This document shows positions 36,262 through 43,601 of a stretch of DNA of 64,000 bases, one piece after another. The notes under the pieces are model-generated. The model was not told the origin of the DNA. It made no database searches and saw nothing but the letters and a program-made list of their open reading frames with translations. Position numbers and translations under genes: made by a program. Source of the DNA: JBGTGG01 sp964398945 (lineage in GTDB: Bacteria > Bacteroidota > Bacteroidia > Cytophagales > Cyclobacteriaceae); the NCBI GenBank assembly GCA_964398945.1, contig CAYNOT010000001.1, positions 248,001 to 312,000 of the forward strand, given 5' to 3'. Each line of letters opens with the position of its first letter. The first letter of the stretch is position 1.

Positions 36262-36945
36262 ATGAAACCAAAAAAGACTTCCAGGGTTTTAATAATCGAT
36301 GATGACAAAAGCATACTCATGTTATTGGCATACAATCTGAAAAAAGAAGGATATAAAATCAAGACGGTACACGATAGCCGGGAAGGCATAGCCGTTGCCA
36401 ACAAATTTTCACCCGATCTCATTATTCTTGATTTGATGATGCCGCACATCAATGGCATTGAACTTTGTCGTGAACTCCGAAAACAAACACAATTTCAAAA
36501 CACGTATATTTTTTTCCTGACAGCAAAATCCGAATCGTATTATCAGGAAGCTGCCTTTGACACCGGTGGTGATGACTTCATCGAAAAAATCATGGGTATT
36601 AGAACGCTTACCAACAAAATCAATGGTGTTTTAAAACGGAAGTTCGTAATACGAAAAGGTTTGCAAGAATATAAAATTGGAAACCTTGTGCTTAAAAGAA
36701 AATCAAGGGAAGTGTTTGATGGAAACCGGGAACTAACCCTTAGCAAACCCGAGTTTGAATTGATTTATTTTTTCGCGCAAAACCCGAACAAGGATATTTC
36801 CAACAAGTTCGTATTACAAAACCTATGGGAAACAGAATCTTATCAGTCTGATGTTTCCATTGATGCGTGTTTGCGAAAGCTTATCAAAAAATTTGGTGCT
36901 GAGCGCTTTCAGGTACATGACAACCATTATCGGCTGATTATTTAA
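36262..36945 (+). CDS. Response regulator, OmpR-like with altered receiver loop
   Basis: A 227-residue regulator. The receiver domain (1-125) has the acidic D13-D14-D15 pocket, phosphorylation site D57 in LILDLMMPH, and FFLTAKS. The conserved lysine is kept (DDFIEK) but the following proline-phenylalanine of the usual K-P-F is replaced by I-M-G, an unusual change in the signalling loop. Residues 130-227 are a winged-helix DNA-binding domain (LTLSKPEFELIYFFAQNP). No histidine kinase is adjacent, so it is an orphan. Confidence 0.9.
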   Translation: MKPKKTSRVLIIDDDKSILMLLAYNLKKEGYKIKTVHDSREGIAVANKFSPDLIILDLMMPHINGIELCRELRKQTQFQNTYIFFLTAKSESYYQEAAFDTGGDDFIEKIMGIRTLTNKINGVLKRKFVIRKGLQEYKIGNLVLKRKSREVFDGNRELTLSKPEFELIYFFAQNPNKDISNKFVLQNLWETESYQSDVSIDACLRKLIKKFGAERFQVHDNHYRLII

Positions 36946-37144
36946 AAGCCTTCCTCCCGTACTTTTACTCAGGCTGACAAGGCTTTAAAAAAACCGGTAA
37001 AATTTGAAATGCACCCAATAGATTGTTAATGTTCATAATTTTCACAAGTTTTATTCAAATTTTGCCCCCTTTGGCCAGTGATATCGTAAATGGTTTAATG
37101 TGGAAAAGAAAAAATATATCACCTACAATGGATTGTATAACATC

Positions 37145-37813
37145 ATGGTAACCACAATAGTAAGATTCCTTCTAGTGATACTCCTTTTTGGTAGTTCAAC
37201 CGGTTTTGCACAATCCAGTCTGAAAATTGCCAAATTAAAATACAATGGTGGTGGGGATTGGTATGCAAACAAAACTGCGCTTCCTAACCTTATTGAATTC
37301 TGCAACAAGGAAATGGGCATGAACCTCAATGCCGATGAAGATATTGTGGAAGTTGGAAGCCGCGACATTTTTCTGTACCCCTATATCTATATGACGGGGC
37401 ATGGCAATGTTACTTTTTCAACGGAAGAAGCTTCCAATCTGAGAAAATACCTCGAAGGAGGTGGCTTTCTCCATGTGGATGATAATTATGGTATGGACAA
37501 GTTCATCCGGTTGGAATTGAAAAAGGTTTTTCCTGAATTGGAGTTGGTCGACATTCCTCACAATCATCCTGTTTATCATCAGAAGTTCAATTTCCCGAAC
37601 GGTATTCCAAAGATTCACGAGCATGATGGAAAACCGCCCGGTGGCTTGGGGTTGATTTATGCAGGACGATTGGTTGTTTTCTATTCGTATGAAACCGATT
37701 TAGGAAATGGTTGGGAAGATGCACGCATCCATAACGATCCGGAAGAAAAGCGGCAACAAGCACTAAAAATGGGAGCCAATCTTATCGCCTACTCGTTTAC
37801 GCAGTCGTTGTAA
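37145..37813 (+). CDS. DUF4159 protein, secreted
   Basis: A 222-residue protein with a signal peptide (1-22, ends GFAQ). DUF4159 is a glutamine-amidotransferase-like fold: KIAKLKYNGGGDWYANKTAL, YIYMTGHGNVTF, and LRKYLEGGGFLHVDDNYG are the family marks. In other Bacteroidota it often lies near MoxR/BatA-type clusters; none is here. Function unknown. The ATG at 37145 fits the signal; an upstream GTG at 37100 adds 15 charged residues. Confidence 0.85.
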   Translation: MVTTIVRFLLVILLFGSSTGFAQSSLKIAKLKYNGGGDWYANKTALPNLIEFCNKEMGMNLNADEDIVEVGSRDIFLYPYIYMTGHGNVTFSTEEASNLRKYLEGGGFLHVDDNYGMDKFIRLELKKVFPELELVDIPHNHPVYHQKFNFPNGIPKIHEHDGKPPGGLGLIYAGRLVVFYSYETDLGNGWEDARIHNDPEEKRQQALKMGANLIAYSFTQSL

Positions 37814-37944
37814 TAAAATTACAGATACTGGATTAAGGGATACTGGCGTGAGCAAAGCTTTTTTCCCGGAACGAAGTCAGGCATGGGCGCAACGTTTGAG
37901 TTAACCTCTTCGGATTTTTTGCAATCGTAACCCATCGCACCACC

Positions 37945-37965
37945 ACCCCGGATTTATTCCGGGGT
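37945..37965 (+). terminator. Palindrome ACCCCGGA/TCCGGGGT, possible terminator
   Basis: A perfect 8-bp stem with a 5-base loop, 130 bases after the DUF4159 stop, followed by CTTAAAACCCTTTTT. It could end that transcript or be one of the CCCCGG-type palindromes also seen near 6546. Confidence 0.5.
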
Positions 37966-37998
37966 CTTAAAACCCTTTTTCCTACCGTTTGATGGTCT

Positions 37999-38070
37999 AA
38001 CTAAAATATTAGTTAATATTTATTTGACTTTTATAACTAATTCTTTAGTTTTAACACTAAATAGATAGTT
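37999..38070 (+). promoter_or_regulatory. blaI promoter with three operators
   Basis: Two exact copies of AACTAA-N4-TTAGTT lie at 37999-38014 and 38035-38050, and a third at 38055-38070 (CACTAA-N4-ATAGTT) matches at 10 of 12 positions. A Bacteroidota promoter reads through them: TTTG at 38023-38026, 19 bases, then TAGTTTTA at 38046-38053 (7 of 8 to TAnnTTTG). BlaI/MecI repressors bind ACTA/TAGT half-sites, so self-repression is very likely: the second site covers the -7 box. Confidence 0.82.
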
Positions 38071-38095
38071 CGTAGGGAATTTAACATATAAGAAT

Positions 38096-38467
38096 ATGAA
38101 AGAACTAACCAAAGCCGAAGACCAGATCATGCAAATCCTGTGGGAAATAAAAAAAGGATTTGTGAAAGACATTATCGAAAAACTTTCCGCACCAAAACCT
38201 GCTTACAACACAGTTTCAACAATTGTCAGGATTTTGGAAACGAAAGGTTTTGTAGACCACAAAGCCTATGGAAAAACACACGAATACTTTCCCATCATCA
38301 GCAAAGAGAAATATTCAAAATTCTATTTGAACAATATGGTGAAAGGGTATTTCAATGGCTCTTTTCAAAACCTGGTCTCTTTTTTTGCAAAAGAAAACAA
38401 AATGGACATCACCGAAATGGAAGAATTATTCAAGCAAGTTGGTAAAGACTTAAAAAATAAATCATGA
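38096..38467 (+). CDS. BlaI/MecI/CopY-family repressor
   Basis: A 123-residue winged-helix repressor. It begins LTKAEDQIMQILWEIKKGFVKDIIEKL and has the recognition region YNTVSTIVRILETKGFVDH, both diagnostic of BlaI/MecI. The C-terminal helices (75-123) form the dimer part that the partner protease cleaves in known systems. Its stop overlaps the M56 gene by four bases. Three operator-like repeats lie in its promoter. No beta-lactamase is nearby, so the controlled response is something else. Confidence 0.93.
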   Translation: MKELTKAEDQIMQILWEIKKGFVKDIIEKLSAPKPAYNTVSTIVRILETKGFVDHKAYGKTHEYFPIISKEKYSKFYLNNMVKGYFNGSFQNLVSFFAKENKMDITEMEELFKQVGKDLKNKS

Positions 38468-40350
38468 ACGTTATCCTCAACTACTTTATAGAAGCGAACC
38501 TTGGGTTGGTCCTTTTCTATGCCATTTACAAACTGTTGTTGAATGAAGAAACTTCTTTCTCTTTTAACCGCACCTATCTAATCGGCAGCATTCTTATATC
38601 CTTGATATTCCCCTTGGTCACCATTGGGTCAGGTTCCCCCCTCCCCACCATGAGTGCGGTTATTCCTCCACACTATTTACCTGAACTTGTGATTACAGCC
38701 GAAGGAAAAGCTGCCACTGAAGTGGATGCTGTTGCTACACAAACTTTATCTTTTTGGGCCATAATCAAATGGGTTTATCTGACGGGTTTTGCATTCCTGC
38801 TGCTCCGTTTCATCCTTCAGGTGGGGAAACTTGTTTGGCGGATTCAATCCCACGACTTTGCCAGCATTCATGGCAATGGAAAAATCATTGAAACGAACAC
38901 ACCGCATCCTACTTTCTCTTTTTTCAATTACATCTTCATTGGAAATTTAAACGAGCTATCAGAAGAGGAAAAGGATCAAATCATTTCCCATGAAATGGTA
39001 CATGCCAATAAGTTGCACTCCATTGATATTCTTTTGATTGAATTTTTAAGGATTGTGTTCTGGTTCAACCCATTGATCAAAAATTATAAACACAGCATCA
39101 TCATGGTGCATGAATTCCAGGCAGATGCCGATACGGTATCGGGTGGTGATTCAGAAAAATATTGCAATCTGCTCGCGAGGGTTGCATTGTTGTCGGCCGA
39201 CTTCAAGCTCGCTAATCAATTTACCAATTCATTAACCTTAAAACGCATTAAAATGCTAAACGCTATGAAAAAGAAAATAAGTACCTGGAAGTTAGCCGTA
39301 ATGATCCCTGTTGTGGCCGGCTTCTTCTTTGTGGTTGCCTGCCAGGACCAGGTGATCAGTGAAATGACTGACGTGGCTGAGAATTCATTTATTGCTACTG
39401 AAATCCCTGCTGAAGTACAGAAGAAATTGGATGAAATGAAAGCAAAATATCCCAGTGTTAAAAAATTTGTTGTCATTGAAATGAATGAGGAGGGCAAACA
39501 AACGGTTTATGAACTTCAATCAAAATATGGTGCATTGGAAAACAATTTCTTTATGGAGATTAAAGATAAAGATGACCATGACAAACCACGTCAGTTTTTA
39601 ATCACTGAATTTGACGAAAATGCGAAGCAAGTTGCAGATCTCTCTAAAAGTGAAGATGTTTTTACGATTGTAGAAGAAACAGCAACCTATCCTGGTGGAA
39701 TGACCGAATGGCATGAGTTTGTTGCACAAAATTTCCAATATCCTGCGCAAGCACGAAGGTTGGGAGTTGAAGGAAAAGTATTCGTTCAATTTGTAGTGGA
39801 GAAAGATGGTTCACTTGGTGAATTTCAAGTGTTAAAAGGCATCGGTGCGGGGTGTGACGCTGAGGCAATGCGTGTAATGGCACTTTCAAAACCCTGGAAT
39901 CCGGCCAAGCAGCGTGGGAAGATTGTTCGCCAACGGATGGTGATGCCCATAATTTTTAAACTTTCCAATAACTCATCCATTGCGGATCCAGATAACGCAG
40001 CTATTGAATTCAACCAGAAAGGAAACGAAGAAGGTGATATCGTATTTACGCAAGTGCAGGAATCTGCAACCTACCCAAACGGCATGTCTGAGTTCTATGA
40101 GTTTGTTTCAAACAATATTAACTATCCGGCAAAGGCAAAGGAAATGGGAATTGAAGGAAAAGTCCACATTCAGTTTATTGTAGAAAAAGATGGAAAGCTA
40201 ACAGATCTGATAATCCTTAAAGGAATTGGTGCAGGGTGTGATGAGGAGGCAATGAGATTATTGGCACAATCAAAGACCTGGAACCCTGGTAAGCAGGGAG
40301 GAAAGGTTGTGCGCCAACGTATGGTTATTCCCATTAATTTCAAACTATAG
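38464..40350 (+). CDS. M56 (BlaR1-like) membrane metallopeptidase with two TonB C-terminal domains
   Basis: A 628-residue fusion. Residues 1-300 are BlaR1-like: membrane helices near 8-24, 37-55, 97-118 and 275-292, with the zinc site H176-E177-x-x-H180 (SHEMVHANK) and E217 in VHEFQAD. Residues 310-395 are a linker. Two TonB C-terminal domains follow in tandem (about 403-500 and 529-628), about 60 percent alike, each with ATYPGG/NGM, YPAQAR/KAK, GVEGKVFVQF and GIGAGCD. BlaR1 cleaves BlaI; TonB domains carry energy to outer membrane receptors or act as sensors. There is no penicillin-binding sensor domain. What the TonB domains touch is unknown. Confidence 0.88.
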   Translation: MNVILNYFIEANLGLVLFYAIYKLLLNEETSFSFNRTYLIGSILISLIFPLVTIGSGSPLPTMSAVIPPHYLPELVITAEGKAATEVDAVATQTLSFWAIIKWVYLTGFAFLLLRFILQVGKLVWRIQSHDFASIHGNGKIIETNTPHPTFSFFNYIFIGNLNELSEEEKDQIISHEMVHANKLHSIDILLIEFLRIVFWFNPLIKNYKHSIIMVHEFQADADTVSGGDSEKYCNLLARVALLSADFKLANQFTNSLTLKRIKMLNAMKKKISTWKLAVMIPVVAGFFFVVACQDQVISEMTDVAENSFIATEIPAEVQKKLDEMKAKYPSVKKFVVIEMNEEGKQTVYELQSKYGALENNFFMEIKDKDDHDKPRQFLITEFDENAKQVADLSKSEDVFTIVEETATYPGGMTEWHEFVAQNFQYPAQARRLGVEGKVFVQFVVEKDGSLGEFQVLKGIGAGCDAEAMRVMALSKPWNPAKQRGKIVRQRMVMPIIFKLSNNSSIADPDNAAIEFNQKGNEEGDIVFTQVQESATYPNGMSEFYEFVSNNINYPAKAKEMGIEGKVHIQFIVEKDGKLTDLIILKGIGAGCDEEAMRLLAQSKTWNPGKQGGKVVRQRMVIPINFKL

Positions 40351-40418
40351 AAATTCAGTTGCCGGATATTGATGTTACTCAAACTAGCATCCAGTATCCA
40401 GCAACGAAAAAATTCCGC

Positions 40419-40880
40419 ATGAGAACTATTCTCCATTTTATTCTCCTTCTAACACCTCTTTTCTCGTGTGCCCAAAAAATTGCCACCACATTTCAGAAAG
40501 CCACGAAAAACAAAGGCATTCGAATCGAACAATTAGACAGCACATACCAAAGTGCGCTAAATGACGATAGTACGAAAGCTGTTTTCGTGGGTCAAGAGAA
40601 AGAATTTTACGAGGGATATGTCTCCATGCTTCAGGCTTTAGGAAAACACCTTACTGCAAATAATTTTAAGTGGGATAAAGCTACACGCTGCTTCAACCGG
40701 ATTTACTTTAACAAAGACGGGGAAATAGATTACTTTCTTTTTAATTTCTATCCCGGCCAAATAGAACCCGATAAAGAAAAAGAATTCGAAAAACTTGTAA
40801 ACACCTTTGTGCAAACCTATACGTTTCCCTTACCAGCCGATAAGAAATTTGCCCAGTGTAGCCCGGTTACTTATCAATAA
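40419..40880 (+). CDS. Small putative lipoprotein
   Basis: A 153-residue protein with a signal ending LFSC (C17) as a lipid site. The rest is charged with an IYFNKDGEIDYFLFNF strand pair and a PLPADKKFAQCSPVTYQ end. No family recognised. It lies 68 bases after the M56-TonB gene and may belong to the same BlaI-controlled unit. Confidence 0.6.
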   Translation: MRTILHFILLLTPLFSCAQKIATTFQKATKNKGIRIEQLDSTYQSALNDDSTKAVFVGQEKEFYEGYVSMLQALGKHLTANNFKWDKATRCFNRIYFNKDGEIDYFLFNFYPGQIEPDKEKEFEKLVNTFVQTYTFPLPADKKFAQCSPVTYQ

Positions 40881-40882
40881 CC

Positions 40883-40955
40883 CACCAACTACCATCTACC
40901 AACTAATAACTAATAACTACCAACTAATAACTAATAACTAATAACTACCAACTAC
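40883..40955. repeat. Short tandem repeat, AACTAAT/ACCAACTA units
   Basis: A 73-base array of degenerate AACTAATAACTA and CCAACTA units with two longer near-copies of about 21 bases each. It runs up to and into the last bases of the TlpA-like gene on the minus strand. It is a slippage-prone tract rather than a CRISPR array, as there are no spacers. Confidence 0.85.
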
Positions 40956-42130
40956 TTTCCCAGCACCTCTTCCAACTTCTCATGTAATCCGGCTCCGCGC
41001 AAATTCTTGCCAATAATTTTCCCTTGGGGATCCAATAATAAAGAGAACGGTATCGCAGTAATATTATACATCTTCGCAGCTTCTGAATTCCAGAATTTCA
41101 AATCTGAAACATGTGTCCACGTAAGTCCGTCTTGCTCGATGGCTTGTAGCCAATCTGCTTTGGTACGATCCAAGGAAACACCATACACCGTAAAGCCTTT
41201 ATCCTTAAATTTATTATAAGCGGCCACAACATTTGGATTTTCTTTTCTACACGGTCCGCACCATTTGGCCCAGAAATCAACCAGCACATATTGTCCGCGA
41301 AGCGATGAAAGAGGGATTATTTCCCCATCCGGATTGGGCAACGAAATTTCAGGCGCAACTTGTCCGATTGCCAATAGCTTCATGTCCTCAACAGAAGAAA
41401 CAAAGCTTTGTGCATGTTTATAGTTTGGCCATTCCTTCTTTAAAATTTCCGCTACTTTTTCATACGTACCAAAGAAAGCATCTTTATCCAATAAGTTTCC
41501 TCCTTGCAAAAGATTGATCACGCCCATGGAGGGTGATTTATCGATCATTAGCCGGGCTACATTTTTTAGTTCTTCATTGTGGACTTTCATGTATGCCATT
41601 TGGATTTCGACCATTCTATTTTGATCGCCTGATTGTTGAGCTGTATTAAATGCAGTAGCCAATTCCTGCGCTTTTGGATCTTTGGCAATATCAGCAACTT
41701 GTTGTTGCACTTGCATGATAAAATCAATCTCCGGTGAACCTTTGATTTCACGAAAGCCGTTTTGATTGCTTCCATCGACATTTACTTCCAAATCGCTTTT
41801 GAATACTATCAAATCCACCTGTTGGCGATCATAAAAATTAATGCGGTAATAACCGGGCTCGGAAAGTTTTACCTTTTTGCTAAACGTGCCGTCCTGATTC
41901 ACGGTAATCTGCTCTTCGGGGCCAAGTTGTCCTTCTTGTATTTCAGCAATCTTAACAGCCGTTCCGGAAGGATTGGAAATTTTTCCGCTCACCGTTACTT
42001 CCCAGGTTGCTGCTTCTGCATGCTCACCATTCTCTGATACAGAAGAAGACGAACACGAAAGTACAATGGCAACTAAGGCAACCCCAACAAATCTATTTTT
42101 CAATAATTCCATACACGTAATCAATTTCAT
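40952..42130 (-). CDS. TlpA-like thiol-disulfide lipoprotein with DUF4369-type N-domain
   Basis: A protein of about 392 residues. A lipoprotein signal ends IVLSC; the start may instead be the in-frame ATG at 42112. Residues 50-150 resemble DUF4369 (VSGKISNPSGTAVKI, YYRINFYDRQQVDLIVF), a helical stretch follows, and residues 255-392 are a thioredoxin fold with WCGPC near 290 and cis-proline AIPFS. It should reduce or oxidise protein thiols in the periplasm. It sits downstream of gatB, with the gene start within or next to the gatB stop. Confidence 0.85.
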   Translation of the reverse strand: MKLITCMELLKNRFVGVALVAIVLSCSSSSVSENGEHAEAATWEVTVSGKISNPSGTAVKIAEIQEGQLGPEEQITVNQDGTFSKKVKLSEPGYYRINFYDRQQVDLIVFKSDLEVNVDGSNQNGFREIKGSPEIDFIMQVQQQVADIAKDPKAQELATAFNTAQQSGDQNRMVEIQMAYMKVHNEELKNVARLMIDKSPSMGVINLLQGGNLLDKDAFFGTYEKVAEILKKEWPNYKHAQSFVSSVEDMKLLAIGQVAPEISLPNPDGEIIPLSSLRGQYVLVDFWAKWCGPCRKENPNVVAAYNKFKDKGFTVYGVSLDRTKADWLQAIEQDGLTWTHVSDLKFWNSEAAKMYNITAIPFSLLLDPQGKIIGKNLRGAGLHEKLEEVLGK

Positions 42131-42149
42131 TTTTAGTAAAACCGTTCGG

Positions 42150-43598
42150 TTACACTTCATTTAATTTTTCAGTAAGCAATTGGGTCGTCAGTTTCGGATC
42201 TGCTTTTCCGTTACTGCGCTTCATCACTTCGCCCATAAACATACCCATAATTCCCTTTTTACCTTTCTTGTATTCCACAACTTTTTGGGAAAAATCGTTC
42301 AATACACTCTCCACTATTGGCAAAAGTGAATTCGAATCACTTTCCTGAAGAAGATCCAGCGTTCTTGCAGCCTCCATCGGGTTACTATCCGGATGTTCAC
42401 ACAAATACGGAAAAACGCGTTGCGTGGCCGCAGTGTGGCTTACCAGCCCTTCTTCCACTAACATGATGAGTTCACTCAATGACTTTGCAGAACACGGAAG
42501 GGTAGCATGGTCTTTTAGGTAAGCTTTCACTACACCCATCATCCAATTGGAGGCGGCTTTATAATTGGTGATATAGCCACACAATTCATCAAAGTACGCT
42601 GCAACCTCTTTTGATTCGGTCAATACCTGTGCATCGTATTCGGGAAGATTAAACTGATTCACAAACTTTTCAAAATACTGGTACGGCAACAACGGCATCG
42701 CTTCTTTAATGGCTTGTAGCCATTGATCAGAGACTTCCAACGGACTAACATCCGGATCGGGGAAATAACGATAATCGTTCATTTCTTCTTTTGTACGCAT
42801 CGCGGAAGTTGTACCTGAGGCAACATCAAACGTCCGGGTTTCAGAAATAACTGGTTCTCCCTTTTCGATCAATTCAATTTGCCGAATTACTTCATGTTCA
42901 ATGGCGTGTTGCACATTGCGAATGGAGTTCATGTTTTTAATCTCCACTTTTTTACCGAGTTGATCCGCATTTTTTAGCTTGACAGAAATATTCGCATCAC
43001 ACCGCAACGAACCTTCCTCCATATTGCCATCACAAATTTCCAGGTAGCGAACAAGCTTTCTAACTTCCGTTAAAAAAGCTCCCGCCTCTTCGGAAGAATA
43101 AATAGCAGGCTCCGTCACGATTTCGATCAATGGAACACCCGCGCGGTTGTAATCCACAACCGTATCCGTTTCCCCCTCAAGGTGCATGGACTTTCCGGCA
43201 TCTTCTTCCAGATGGATACGGTTCAATACAATATCTTTTTTGGTGCCATCGCGCAACAGAACTCCAACATGGCCACCTACGACAATCGGGGTTGTGTTTT
43301 GCGTCAACTGATATCCTTTCGGTAGATCGGGATAAAAATAATTTTTCCGGTCAAAAATCTGGAATTGTGAAATCTTGCCACGGCACGCCAATCCCATTTT
43401 AATGGCAAACTCAATTGTTTTTTTATTGAGCTTTGGCAACGTACCCGGATGCGCCAATGTGATCACGCCAACATTTCGGTTGGGCAAGGAGCCAAAGGCA
43501 TTCGGCTCAACGGAAAATATTTTCGATTCCGTTAGCAATTGGGCATGGACTTCCAGCCCAATCACCACCTGATATTTATCCCGGATAGCTTTCTCCAT
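42150..43598 (-). CDS. gatB: Asp-tRNA(Asn)/Glu-tRNA(Gln) amidotransferase subunit B
   Basis: Converts Glu-tRNA(Gln) or Asp-tRNA(Asn) to the amide form together with GatA and GatC, which lie outside the window. The 482 residues start KYQVVIGLEVHAQL and contain LEEDAGKS, DYNRAGVPLIEIVTEP and RCDANISV, all family marks, with the GatB/YqeY tail at the end (GKKGIMGMFMGEVMKRSNG). It lies 3 bases after alaS on the same strand, so both tRNA-charging genes are one transcript. Confidence 0.97.
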   Translation of the reverse strand: MEKAIRDKYQVVIGLEVHAQLLTESKIFSVEPNAFGSLPNRNVGVITLAHPGTLPKLNKKTIEFAIKMGLACRGKISQFQIFDRKNYFYPDLPKGYQLTQNTTPIVVGGHVGVLLRDGTKKDIVLNRIHLEEDAGKSMHLEGETDTVVDYNRAGVPLIEIVTEPAIYSSEEAGAFLTEVRKLVRYLEICDGNMEEGSLRCDANISVKLKNADQLGKKVEIKNMNSIRNVQHAIEHEVIRQIELIEKGEPVISETRTFDVASGTTSAMRTKEEMNDYRYFPDPDVSPLEVSDQWLQAIKEAMPLLPYQYFEKFVNQFNLPEYDAQVLTESKEVAAYFDELCGYITNYKAASNWMMGVVKAYLKDHATLPCSAKSLSELIMLVEEGLVSHTAATQRVFPYLCEHPDSNPMEAARTLDLLQESDSNSLLPIVESVLNDFSQKVVEYKKGKKGIMGMFMGEVMKRSNGKADPKLTTQLLTEKLNEV

Positions 43599-43601
43599 TT
43601 G

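Noticed and set aside
38096..40350. Beta-lactam resistance operon
   Set aside because: BlaI and an M56 peptidase are present, but there is no beta-lactamase or penicillin-binding sensor domain.
40883..40955. CRISPR array
   Set aside because: The repeats are contiguous degenerate units with no spacers.
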